DNA of 64,000 bases from Ovis canadensis (taxonomy: Eukaryota; Chordata; Mammalia; Artiodactyla; Bovidae), in NCBI RefSeq assembly GCF_042477335.2, contig NC_091262.1:46907001-46971000 (forward strand), given 5' to 3'. Positions within the stretch are counted from its first letter, which is position 1; the number at the start of each line of letters is the position of its first letter. Positions 48,666 through 61,949 of the stretch are shown here, in pieces. The notes under the pieces are model-generated. The model saw only the letters and a list, made by a program, of their open reading frames with translations. It did not search any database and was not told the origin of the DNA. The position numbers were made by a program, and so were the translations under genes.

Positions 48666-49699
48666 TCTGTGGGGGCGGTGGCCAGGCCCTGTGGGGAGGA
48701 TGACAGCAGGTTGGGCCAGGTGTGCATCCAGTGAGGCGGCAATATCACTCCCAGTTTTCACAGGAGAACCCAGAGGGTCAGAGGGGGGCATGGTCAATGG
48801 GAATTGGCGGGAAATCAGCTGGCTTGGCCACAGCCCCTGCTCTGTCCCTCACCTGCCCCATCCCCACCCCCATCCCCAAAAATGCTGAGAAAGCCCAGGA
48901 CACTGGGGAGCTCTGACTAGGGAAACATGACTACCTTGTTCATTAACACCTTCCATGGGCTTCCAGGAACACTTTCTGATTTTAGAATAAAGTCCACATC
49001 CTTCCTGGGCCCAGGCTGTCATCTCATTTCCTCCCACGTGCCCCACCCCCCTTGCTCCAAGCACACAGCTCTCCCTCCCCGCCTCCCAGCCTTTGCCGTC
49101 CCCCTCGGTCTAGAAACGCTTAGAGAGGGGCCTCTCCGAGGCAGCATCCTCCATCCCCTGACCCCCTTCATGGCACTCCCAGAACCTGAAATTATTAGCT
49201 CCTGCCTGCCTCTGTCTCCACTCCCACCCCAGAATGGGAACTGTGCACGCTCATCTCCCCAAGAATCAGGCCCACCTCAGTTGCCACAGTGATTGAGGGA
49301 ATGAGCCTGGAAGATAAGAGCTGGAATAACGGTGGCTCACAGGCTCTGCCGGCAGACAAGGTGGAGGAGCCTGCCCACCACCCACTGGTCAGGACCGAGG
49401 CCTAGGACAAGTAAAAGAGGGAATGTAGTTATCTTCAGGTACCTTAGAGCTGGAGTCAGGTACACACGACATTGAGGGAGGAGGATGGGGCGCCAGGAAG
49501 GGCTCCCCAAGCTCCAGGCCATGGTCCATGGGGACACAGGAAACTGCCGGGTCAGCGTCTCGGGCCGAGAGGGTTGTCCCTCTTCCTCACCCTCGCGGGT
49601 TCCCATCTGGCTAAGGCAGGAAGAGTTTGCCACTTTCCTCAATCCAGGGTCGGGAGATCGGAGGCCAAAGTAGGTGTTCGGCAGGGGAAAGCATTTGGC

Positions 49700-50560
49700 C
49701 AGGGCGGACTCCTTTGTCCTCCCTACCCGCAACCTGGGCGCCGCCCCGGGCCTGGCACCCGAAAGGGTTCCTTTTGCGGGAAAAGGTGAACTTCAGGTTC
49801 CTAATTTCGCGAGCGGCGGATGCTCAATGGCTCGCCTCCTACCCACCCACCTGCTCCAGCTCCCGCTGCCTGTCCTCGGTTAACCCTGGCTCCCTTCCTC
49901 CCCAAGGTCCCTATTCCAGTCCTCTTCTCAGTTCCGCTGCACACACACACACATACACCCCGGCCCCCGGCCCGCCGCAGGCTACCTGCGCCCAGCGCCG
50001 CTCCCGCAAGCCTGCAGCCACCAAGGGGTTAATGCCGGAGGCGGAGCGGCGCCTAAGAGCATGTTGGGAGCTGCGTGCGCTGCTGGGAAGCGTAGTTCCT
50101 CATGCAGGTGGTAAAGCCAGTAAGGGGTGGAGTCCCAGAGTAGGTGGCTGGGGTGTGGGAAAGGCTTCGGTCAGTCACCTGGCTGGGAGGTGGCGGAAGA
50201 ACCTGGTTCCCGCTGCCCGGCGCCAGCGGGTTCCGGGGTCAGGTCTGAGGTCCTGGGTTGCTGCCGACTCTGACTGTGAGAAGCCACGCGGCTAAGTCCA
50301 GGACCGGGTGGGCAGTCCCAGCGGTAAACATCAGCAACTTCCCGAAATAGAGACACTTACAGCTGGACTCAAGGCGCGAACAGGTGCGCGATCAGTGCAG
50401 GCTCTGGGGACCCGGTGGTGGCCTTACGTTTCAGCGCTAGTCAGACAGAACACATAAACACCGTCACCGCGGGTGGTAGAGTGCAGGCCGGCAACCAAAA
50501 GCAGGGGCGGAGAAGCGGAACCTACTTCCGATGTGGGGAAAGGTCTCTCTGCGGTGACAT
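49700..50560 (-). promoter_or_regulatory. NEIL1: CpG-rich region, probable NEIL1 promoter and noncoding exon 1
   Basis: CpG density is high, with GC-rich boxes and no TATA box that I can see. On the - strand a good donor (GCGCAG|GTAGCC, last exon base about 49986) could end a noncoding first exon. A second candidate donor lies near 50177. The true start site needs transcript data. Confidence 0.55.
50077..50096 (-). promoter_or_regulatory. ZNF143/THAP11-type motif in the NEIL1 upstream region
   Basis: The - strand reads ACTACGCTTCCCAGCAGCGC, close to the ACTACAA-TTCCCAGCATGC core found in many CpG promoters and bound by ZNF143/THAP11. It lies about 90 bases upstream of the candidate exon 1 donor. 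Confidence 0.6.
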
Positions 50561-50843
50561 TTAGGCTGAAACCTCAGAAGGAGCCATCTGGAGAAGAGAG
50601 GAGACCAGTCTGTAGGGCAGGTGGAAGGAACTGCTAGGGAGGTGGCTAGGGGGAGTGCTGAGAGGGGAGGACGGACACATGAGCAAGGGCCGGTGTCTTC
50701 CGACCTCTGGAGGCCTCTATAAGGAGCTGGTATTTCACCCTAAGTGCAGCAGGCTCGGTGCCTGACCCACAGCCAATTCTCCCCCTTCATACTACACCTC
50801 CTTCCTCTCCTTCATCTATTTATTCGTGTATTTTGCCAAAAGT

Positions 50844-51053
50844 GGTCTACCCTGGTGGCTCAGACGGTAAAGCGTCTGTCTATAATGCGGGAGACCTGGG
50901 TTTGATCCCTGGGTGGGGAAGATTCCCTGGAGAAGGAAATGGCACCCCACTCCAGTACTCTTGCCTGGAAAATCCCATGGACCGAGGAGCTTGGTGCAGG
51001 CTACCGTCCATGGAGTCGCGGAGTCGGGCACGACTGAGCGATTTCACTTTCAT
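50844..51053 (+). mobile_element. Bov-tA SINE with perfect 13-bp target duplication
   Basis: Flanked by TTTTGCCAAAAGT at 50831-50843 and 51054-51066. Full length, fairly recent. Confidence 0.95.
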
Positions 51054-51099
51054 TTTTGCCAAAAGTACTTTAAAGTAAATTAAACAATGCATGCATGCA

Positions 51100-51312
51100 T
51101 GCTAAGTCACTTCAGTTGTGTCCGACTCTGTGTGACCCTATGGACTTTAGCCTGCTGGGCTCGTCTGTCCATGGGATTCTCCAGACAAGAATACTGGCGT
51201 GGGTTGCCCTACCCTTCTTCAGGGGATCTTCCCAACCCAGGGACTGAACCTGCCTCTCTTGCATCTCCTATATTGGCAGGCCGGGTTCTTTACCACTAGC
51301 ACCACCTGGGAA
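51100..51312 (-). mobile_element. Bov-tA SINE
   Basis: Reversed element from GCTAAGTCACTTCAGTTGTG to CACCACCTGGGAAACTC, inverted relative to the copy about 50 bases to its left. Confidence 0.9.
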
Positions 51313-51359
51313 ACTCATTAGATAATACTTTTTACCAAACCTAGTAAAGTTAACAATAA

Positions 51360-51545
51360 CTTTTTTTTTAAATACGTGTTTATTTATTTGGCTGTGGGGG
51401 GTCTTAGTTGTAGCATGTGGCTCTTTAGTTGCAGCATGCAGGATCTAATTTCCTGATCTAGTTCCCTCATCAGGGATGGAACCCAGGCCCCCGATGCACT
51501 GGGAACACAGAGTCTTAGCCTCTGGACCACCAGAAAAGTCCCCAA
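51360..51545 (-). mobile_element. CHR-type SINE
   Basis: Reversed: poly(T), TTGGCTGTGG, GGATGGAACCCAGGCC, GGACCACCAGAAAAGTCC. Confidence 0.8.
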
Positions 51546-51874
51546 CATAACATCTTAATATTATCTTATACATCCCACATTCAAATTTCCCTAGTTGTCC
51601 CCATAATGTCTTTTATAGCTAGTTGGTTCAAAGCAGAGACCAAACGAGGATTTTACGTCTCTTCAATCACTTCCAGTCTAGATGGAACCACCCTTCCCAC
51701 CTCCTACCCACCTCACTTGCCTTTTTTTGGTCTTCATGATACTTACCTTTCTGAAGAGTCCTTTGAGATGCCCCATCAACATTCTGGATATGTTTGATGT
51801 TTCCTTGGGTGTTGTTAACTTGTTCCTCTGTCTCTAGTTCTCCCTGCACACCAGAAATTAGATCTAAAGGCTTG

Positions 51875-52190
51875 GAAGTGGAAGTGAAAGTCACTCAGTC
51901 GTGTCCAACTCTTTGTGATCCCATGGGCTGTCCATGGAATTCTCCAGGCCAGAATACTGGAATAGGTAGCCTTTTCCTTCTCCAGGGGATCGTCCCAACC
52001 TAGGGATCGAACCCAGGTCTCCCACATCGCAGGTGGATTCTTTACCAGCTAAGCCACAAGGAAAGCCCAGGAATACTGGAGTAGGTAGCCTATCCCCCTC
52101 CAGGGGATCTTCACGACCCAGGAATCGAACTGGGGTCTCCTGCCTTGCCGGCGGATTCTTTACCAAGTGAGTTATCAGGGAAGCCCCAGT
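51875..52190 (-). mobile_element. Bov-tA dimer SINE
   Basis: Two reversed head units in tandem (both contain CTCCAGGGGATC and GGATTCTTTACCA), the same structure as the insert at 17838-18155. Confidence 0.88.
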
Positions 52191-52409
52191 ATCTCCTAGA
52201 TGTTGTTCTATACTCCAAATTGCATGACATTAGGAGACATCCAGCCTCTGGTTGTCTCACTTTAGTGGGAATGAAATTGATTACCAGTAAGGCTGTGACA
52301 GCCAGACTTCTGTGTTGTAAAGGTATGTTTCATACCGTGGGACCACTGAGTAATCTATGGGGGGATTTCTGTTTACTTAGTTCTGCTTGTACATTGCTTT
52401 TTAAACACA

Positions 52410-52630
52410 ATGTAGTAGTAGTGTAGTTGCTTGTCATGTCCAACTCTTTGCGACCTCAGGGTCTGTAGCCCACCAGGCTCCTCTGTCCATGGGATTCTTT
52501 GGGATCCTCCAGGCAAGAATACTGTAGTGGGCAGCCATTCCCTTCTCCAGGGGATCTTCCGGACCCAGGGATTGAACCCAGGTCTGCATTGCAGGCATAT
52601 TCTTCACCATCTGAGCCACCAGGGAACCCC
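52410..52630 (-). mobile_element. Bov-tA SINE
   Basis: TAGTAGTAGTG tail, then TTGCTTGTCATGTCCAACTC ... to GAGCCACCAGGGAACCCC. Confidence 0.9.
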
Positions 52631-53424
52631 TTAAACAGAATGTATTGCACACTTAATAAACTACAGTACAGTGTAAACAAACTTTTCTACGCACTGGGAA
52701 ACCAAAAAGTTCATGTGACTTGCTTTATGGCCATGCCCACTGTACTGCCGTGTTCTGGAACTGAATCTGCAGTATCGCCGAGGTGTGCCTGTACACGGAA
52801 TCTTTAGTGTGTAGCCTTTTGTGTCTTCTTTTGTCCTCATAGCATAATGCATTTGAGATCCATCTGTGTTGTGATGCTTATCAATCCTTCTTATTGCCAA
52901 GTAGTGTTCTACTGTGTAGGCATAGCAGCATGTTTATCCACTTACCAGCTGAGGGACATTGAGTTGTTTACATGAGGTTATTCTTTAGCATCATGCAAAT
53001 ACCCAGTTTCACATCCCATCAACTTTTCACCTATTGGCTTTTTCATCATTGGTGATGCTTGCCTCAATCAAGTACTTAATTGGGAGCTACAGAATGGTGA
53101 TTTTCTAATGCTGTCATTCCCTCCACATTAACTTGAATTCTTCTGTAAAGAAGAGCTTCTATTTAATTGATTAGGGTTATTTGGATATTATGAAATACTA
53201 AAAAGATAGGATGAATTCTGAAACACTTCTCTTCAATTATCAATTTTTAGACTAAGAATGTGAAGCAATAAAGTCCAATGGTGACAAATTAGGGTTGATT
53301 TTTTGCGGGGAGGGGGTTTATCATTTATGGACTCATTTTTTTTTTTACATTCAATAGCTAAATCTGTTCCCTGCCAAATCTTTATCTTTCCCCACGTATT
53401 GAAAGAGTACTGTTTTAGTCTTTC

Positions 53425-53870
53425 AGTTCAGCTCAGGCGCTCAGTCGTGTCCGACTCTTTGCGACCCCATGAACTGCAGCACGCCAGGCCTCCCTGTCCA
53501 TCGCCAACTTCCGGAGTTCACTCAAACTCATGTCCATCGATTCAGTGATGCCATCCAGCCATCTCATCCTCTGTCGTCCCCTTCTCCTCCTGCCCTCAAT
53601 CCCTCCCAGCATCAGTCTTTTCCAATGAGTCAACTCTTCACGTGAGGTGGCCAAAGTACTGGAGTTTCAGCTTCAGCATCAGTCCTTCCAATGAATATTC
53701 AGGACTGATCTCCTTTAGGATTGACTGGTTGCATTCCTTGCAGTCCAAGGGACTCTCAAGAGTCTTCTCCAACACCACAGTTCAAAAGCATCAGTTCTTC
53801 AGCACTCAGCTTTCTTCACAGTCCAACTCTCACATCCATACATGACCACTGGAAAAACCATAGCCTTGAC
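53425..53870 (-). mobile_element. BovB (RTE) LINE 3' fragment
   Basis: Reversed BovB 3' end. On the - strand, 53654 to 53433 stays open ([20 protein letters not shown] ... to [11 protein letters not shown]), the last part of the BovB polyprotein. 5'-truncated. Confidence 0.9.
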
Positions 53871-54544
53871 TAGATGGGATATACAAACAGGTAAATACAA
53901 TTTCTATTCTTAAGAAAGGTTGGTAAAAGGCAAGTGAGTAAATACAAAACTACAATGCTGTGCTATGATAGCAATGAAAGGAGATTCTGTGATGACACAG
54001 AAGAGGGAATGCTACCTGGGTAACCAAGCTTATATTACACATTTGATGAGACTTGGAATTTTTTTTGTGACCACCACTTAATTTGCATTTTGTTCCCTGT
54101 TTTTTGCTTTTGTCTTCTTTTTCTTGTCCTCATATGGGCTACTTGAACATCTTTTAAAATTCCAGTTTGAATTAACTATATTGAGTGCATTACATTGTAT
54201 ATAGCCTTTGAAGTGGTTGATGTAGGTATTACTCTATACATATATTACACGTGTGTATATACTTGTCACAGTTCACTGATATTGACATTTTATCAATTTG
54301 TGTAAAGTGTAGAAAACTTATCTCCTTTTTCCCTCACTAGTTTATAACAACCTTCAATATCTCCTGTACATGCATTGAAAACCACATCTAACAGTATTAT
54401 ATTTTGCTTCAAATATGTTGAACATATTTCAGAACACTCGAGAGAAGGAAAGTCTGCTGCACCCATGCTTTCATTCTTTCCATTATTCTTTGTTCCTAAT
54501 GTTTCAAGATTTCTTCCATCATCTTCCTTCTGTTTAGAGATCCT

Positions 54545-55650
54545 CCTTTAGACTTAAATTTTTTTTATTTTATACTGGAGTATAGTTGATTTACCATGTC
54601 GTGTTAGTTTCAGGTATACAGCAAAGTGATTCAGGTTCATATATATATATATATCTCCATTCTTTTTCAGATTCTTTTCCAATATGGGTTATTACAGAGT
54701 ATTGAATGGAGTTCCCTGTGCTATGCAGCAGGTCCTTGTTGACTATTTTATATAGTAGTGTTTATATGGTAATCCCAACCTCTTAATCTATCCCTGCCCC
54801 CTACCCTTTCCCCTTTGGTAACCAAAACTGTATTCTCTATGCTTGTGAGTCTGTTTCTGCTTTGTAAGTAAGTTCATTTGTATCACTGTTTTTAGACTCC
54901 ACACCTAAGTGCTATCATGTGACGCTTGTCTCTGTCTAACTTACTTCATTTAGTATAATGATATCGAGGTCCATCCATGCTGCTGCAAATGGCATTCCTT
55001 CATTTTTGTGGCCGGGTAGTGCGCCCACATCTTCATCCGCTCATCTGTCAATGGACGTTTAGGTTGCTCACTATCTTGGCCATTGTAAGTCGTGCTTCCG
55101 CGTGCACTGGAGGGCATGTATCTTTCCAAATCATGCTTTCTTCCAGATATACACCCAGGAATGGGATTACTGGATCATAGTGTAGCTCTGTTTTTAATTT
55201 TAAAAGGAAACACCGTACTGTTCTCCATAAGTGTTTGTACCAATTTACTTTCCCACCAACAGTGCATGAGGGTTCCTTTTTCTCCACACCCTCTCCAGCA
55301 TGTATTGTTAGTAGATTTTTTGATGGTGGCCATTCTGACTGATGTGAGATGCTACCTCATTGTAGTTTTGATTTGCATTTCTCTAATAATTAGCAATGTT
55401 GAGCATAGCTTTTCATGTGCTTTTTGGCCATCTGTATGTCTCTGGGAAAATGTCTGTTTAAATCTTTTGCCCATTTTTTGATTCGGTTATTTGATATTGA
55501 GCTGAATGAGTTGTTTATGTATTTGGGGGATTAATCCCTGTTGGTCACATCATTTGCAAATATTTTCTCTTGTCTTTTTATTTATGGTTTCCTTTTAGCC
55601 TTTTCTTATTTTTATATTAGGATTGCTGGTGACAATTGTATTAGTTATTC
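54545..55650 (-). mobile_element. L1 LINE 3' end, first copy
   Basis: Reversed artiodactyl L1 3' sequence: TATACTGGAGTATAGTTGAT, GTTTCAGGTATACAGCAAAG, then CTCACTATCTTGGCCATTG and AATTAGCAATGTTGAGCAT. 5'-truncated with no intact ORF. Confidence 0.85.
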
Positions 55651-55689
55651 CTCATCTGCAAATGTCTTGCTCTCCCCCTTTACTCTTTA

Positions 55690-56880
55690 AAATGTCTTAC
55701 AATTTTGTCATTTTTAAAAATTGAAATATAGTTAATTTATATTAGTTTCAGATATGCAACATAGGGATTCAATATTTTTATAGTTATACTCCATTTAAAG
55801 TTATTATAAGACATTGTATACTCTGTGCTGTACATGTGTCCCTGAAGCTTATTTATTTTACACATAAAATAAAGAGGTTTGTACCTCTTAATCCCCTACT
55901 CCTGTCTATTCCTCCCCTCTTCTGTCTTCCCACTGGTAACTATTAGTTTATTCTCTATGTCTATGGATCTGTTTGTTTTCTTCCATTCATTCATTTCTTG
56001 GACCTACATGTCAGTGATGTCATCACTATTTTGTCTTTCTCTGATTTATTTTACTAAGCATAATACTCTCCTGGGTCCATCTATATTTTTGTAAAAAGCA
56101 AAATTTCATTATTTTTTATGGATTAGTGACATGTATATTATGAACATTGGGGTATGTGTATCTTTTTTAATTAGTGTCTTTATTTCCTGCAGATAAATAC
56201 CCAGAAGTCAGATTGCTGGATTACATGATAGTTCTATTGCTATTTTTTTTGAGGAAACTCAATATAGCTTCCACAGTGACTACACCAATTTATATTCCTA
56301 CCAACAATGAACAAGAGTCCCCTTTTCTCCACATCCTTGCCAATATTTTTATTTGTAGTCTTTTTGGTAATAGCCATTCCGACAGGTGGGAGGTGATATC
56401 TCATTGCGGTTGTGATTTGCATTTCTTTAATAATTAGCGATGCTGAGCATCTTTTCATTGCCGGTTGGCCATTCCTATGTCTTCTTTGGAAAAATGATTA
56501 TTCAAGTTTTCTGCTCATTTTTCAATCGGGTTGTTTCCTTTTTTGATATTGAGTTCTGGGTGCATTTATATATTTTGGATATTAATCCCTTACCAGTCAT
56601 ATCATTTGCAATTATTTTCTCCCATTGTGTAGACTTTTGTGTCAGTGGTTTCCTTTGCTGTGCCAAAGCGCTTAAGTTTAATTATATGCCATTTTAAATT
56701 TTTTTCTTATGTTTCCTTTGCCTTAGGAAGAAAAAAAATCCCTCCCCCCAAATTGCTACAATTTATGTCAGAGTATTCTGCCTATATTTTCTTCAAGTTT
56801 TATCATATCTGGTCTTACATTTAGGTCTTTAATCCATTTTGATTTTTTTTTATGGTATGAGAAATGTTCTAATTTCATTC
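55690..56880 (-). mobile_element. L1 LINE 3' end, second, more diverged copy
   Basis: The same series of L1 3' segments recurs in order (ATTGAAATATAGTTAATTTA; GTTTCAGATATGCAACATAG; AATTAGCGATGCTGAGCATC), so this is a separate insertion or a duplication of the neighbouring one. Confidence 0.8.
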
Positions 56881-57004
56881 TTTTACTCACCCTTTACTCT
56901 TTATATATATCTTTCTTTCTTTGGCTGTGCTAGGTTTTACTTGCAGCATGCAGGATCTTTAGTTGTCCCATGTGGGATCTTTAGCTGTGACACGTGGGAT
57001 CTTT

Positions 57005-57282
57005 AATTTTTATTATCTATCTATTTCTGGCTGTGCTGGGTCTTCGCTGCTGTCTGGGCTTTCTTTTCAGTGTGCAGGCTTCTCGTTGCAGTGGCTTCTC
57101 TTGTTGTGGAGCACAGGCTCCAGATGGTGGGCTTCAGTAGTTGCCACTTGCGGACTCAGTAATTGTGACACACAGGCCCAATTTTCCTGCAACGTGTGGG
57201 AACTTCCCGGACCTGGAATCGAACCCATGTCCCCTGCATTGGCAGGTGGACTCTCAACTACTGGACCACCAGGGAAGTCCCC
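57005..57282 (-). mobile_element. CHR-type SINE inserted in an older CHR SINE
   Basis: A full reversed CHR element ending CACCAGGGAAGTCCC. The older one appears on both sides (about 56,915-57,004 and 57,283-57,395). The repeated flank GGGATCTTTA/AGGATCTTTA is the likely target duplication. Confidence 0.8.
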
Positions 57283-58814
57283 ATGTAGGATCTTTAGATG
57301 TATCCTGGGAACTCTTAGTTGCGGCACGTGGGGTCTAGTTCCTTGACCAGGGATGGAACTCGGGCCCCCTGCACTGGACCCCCAGGGAAGTCCCTTGTCC
57401 TTTACTCTTGAGGTGACTTTCTCTGAATACAGAATTCTGGGCTGACGTTTCTTGTCTTTCAGGGCCTGAAACGCGCTGTGTTTGTTGTCTTTGGGCTCTG
57501 CGGCTTCTGATGCGCTATTCAGTCATTTGAATTGTTTCCGCCGATATGTAAGGTGTCATCTCTGTCTTGCTGCTTTCAGGATATGTTTTTCTTTTCTTTA
57601 GTTCTCAGAAGTTTGATTATGATGTATCTTGACATAAATTTCTTTAGATTCAACCTGTGTGGAGTTCATTCAGCTCAGCTCTATACATGTGTGTCCTTTG
57701 CCATGTTCTGGAAAACGTTAGTCATTATTTCTTTGGGTTCTCTGCTCTACCCTCCTGCTTCTTACCTTCTGGGACTCTGACACCACGAGCACTGGATCTT
57801 TTGTTAACAGTCCTACAGGTCCTTGAGGCTCTATTTTATTTATTTTTTTGTTCTTGTTGTTTTCCAAGTTATCTTCCCTCTGTTGTTTAGACTGGGTAAT
57901 TTCTATTATCCTCAAGTCCACTGATTCTTTTTTCTGTTGTTAAGTTCACCCATTGAGATTTTTACTTGGGCTATTGTAGTTTTCGGTTCTAAAATGTTTA
58001 TCTTGTTCTTTCTATCTTCTATTTCTCTGCTGAGACTTGAGGCATTTTTAGGATGGCTGCTTTAAAATCCTTAGCATAGACTTGTAACATCTGAGACATT
58101 CTAGTGTTGGCGTTTGTCTTTTTTTGAGTTGAAATTTTGTTGGTTCTTGGTACAATGGTTTTTAAAAATTGAATTCTAAACATTTTGGGCATTATGAGAC
58201 TGGATCGTGTTTAAATCTTCTCTTTTAGCAGGACTTCTCTGACATGGTGCTAGTGGGGGAAGGGCTATGCCACCTCCTGCCAGCTTGGGTAGGGTCTAAG
58301 CTCCCACTCAGCCTTTGTAGGCATGGGTGGAAGGGGGACTGCGGTTCTATAGGGTGTGGCCAGAGGACAGCCCTTATTGTCTCTAACTTTTCTGTGCTGC
58401 CCGGCTGTCCTTTTCCTCGTCTACTGCTTAGAGAAAGCAGGCTTTTGTCGGGGCTTCCTTTGTGTGTTGGTGTTTCTAGGCGGTCAGCTTCTCCATCACT
58501 CAGCCTGGGATACATGAAACAAAAAGAAAATCTAAGGCACTTTTTGCTGTATTGTTCTTCAGGTCTTGAGGATCCTAGCCAGTCTGCTGTCTCATCACCT
58601 TTCGTAGTCTTATGTTTTATAAGAAGTGTCCAAGGTTTTTAGCTGCACTTAGTGGGAGGAACAGAGAAAAGCCCATCTGTTCCATTTCTCCAGAAGCAGA
58701 AGCCAGGAGGGGAGTCAGGCCTTATCTCTTTAAATTGTCCCATCTTTAGCCAGTGTGTCAAGCTGGCTCCTGTTGACATGACTCATTTTTGATAGTTTCC
58801 TTGGACCCTGAGAT

Positions 58815-59006
58815 TTCCCTGGTGGCTCAGATGGTAAAAGCATCTGCCTTTGATCCCTGGGTCAGGAAGATCCCCTGGAGAAGGAAATGGCAACCCACTC
58901 CAGTATTCTTGCCTGGAAAATCCCATGGACGGAGGAGCCTGATAGGCTACAGTCCATGCCTGATAGGCAAAGAGTCAGACACGACTGAGTGGCTTCACTT
59001 TCACTT
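58815..59006 (+). mobile_element. Bov-tA SINE with perfect 14-bp target duplication
   Basis: Flanked by TTGGACCCTGAGAT at 58801-58814 and 59007-59020. The element lacks part of the usual head (TGCAGGAGACCTGGG is missing). Confidence 0.93.
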
Positions 59007-59119
59007 TTGGACCCTGAGATGTTCTAGGCTCCCCCTATACTCTCCCTGCCCTAGACCTGGGATCAGTCTTTTCTATAAACGGCCCTGGATGGCCTAAGAC
59101 AGTCCTGGGAAGCCCTTTG

Positions 59120-59500
59120 TCTTAGTGTGTTCAGGCTGCTATCACAAAATACCATGGACTGGGTAGGTTAAATAGCAGACATCTATTTCTCACAGTTCCA
59201 GAGACTGCGAAGTCCACGTTCAAGTCAGAATCAGGTCTTGGTGAGGCTCTCTCCTACTTTGTTGGACAGCTGTCTTCTTGCTGTTCTTATATGGGCTTTC
59301 CTCCGTACATGTTTATAGCGAGAGTCTGTCTTCCTTTTTTTATAAGAGCACTAATCCCATCATGCAGGTCTCATGACTTCATTTGAACCTAATTACTTCC
59401 CAGAGGCCCCACCTCCTAAAACCCTCTCACTGGGGTTGGGGTTTGGACATAGGAATTTAAGGGTGGGGTCATAATCATCCAGCCCATTATCCCATTCCCC
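59120..59500 (-). mobile_element. MaLR-type LTR (MLT1/MST-like)
   Basis: Reversed: GTTCAGGCTGCTATCACAAA, ACCATGGACTGGGTAGGTT, ATTACTTCCCAGAGGCCCCA. A solo LTR of an ancient endogenous element; no coding part seen. Confidence 0.7.
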
Positions 59501-59876
59501 TTGCCAATGAGTGGTTCAGGCATGGGCCCTCTCTCTTCCTAGAGATGGCACAGAGGCAAAGGCTCTTCTCCTTTTGCTACTTGGGGCATCTGGTGTTGGG
59601 GCCACCTACTTGCTGCCAGCTTCAAGACAAGGCCAGCACAGAGAGGGCAGAGCCAAGAGCATCCTAGGACCAGGAGCTGGAGCCCTGATTCTCCTGTCTA
59701 CAGACAAGCTGTCTCGTTTTGGTCCTCCTTCTGCCTCACCCCTGACCAGCCTCAGTCAGCAGCTGAGAAAAGAAAATGTACCATAGGTCAGCGTATCACT
59801 TGGTCTCTGTCACAAAAACCTCTGATCTGAACCCTAAAGAAATCACGCACACTTCTTTACACTTTCCACACTTCTG

Positions 59877-59882
59877 TTTATT
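59877..59882 (-). promoter_or_regulatory. COMMD4: COMMD4 poly(A) signal
   Basis: TTTATT on + is AATAAA on -, 211 bases past the COMMD4 stop. It sets the 3' UTR at about 60,092 to 59,860. Confidence 0.8.
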
Positions 59883-60092
59883 CTCCCTTCTCTGGAAAAC
59901 CATTGATAAGTGCCTTTCACAGGGGAGGGAAGGCAATGCTGGAAGTGTTCTCAGGATCCCAGGCTGGATTCTCAGGTGGTCACCTAGGAAGCCAGAGATC
60001 CAGGAGACCAGACCCTCAGGGTCCTGGAGCTGGGGCCGCCCCCTACTGAGAAGTTCGAGGGCAGCTCCACACGGGGCCCTGTGCTCTTCTTC

Positions 60093-61949
<1,857 letters not shown>

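Larger units (their letters stand above)
50600..59850. other. Repeat-dense intergenic block, NEIL1 to COMMD4
   Basis: No host exon was recognised. It holds several Bov-tA SINEs, CHR-type SINEs, a BovB fragment, two L1 3' ends and a MaLR LTR, each listed separately. Segment 57,400-58,720 is AT-rich and resembles old LINE sequence, but I cannot name its family. Confidence 0.7.

Noticed and set aside
59120-59500. A possible endogenous retrovirus with coding regions
   Set aside because: Only a solo MaLR-type LTR is present; no adjacent gag, pol or env-like frames.
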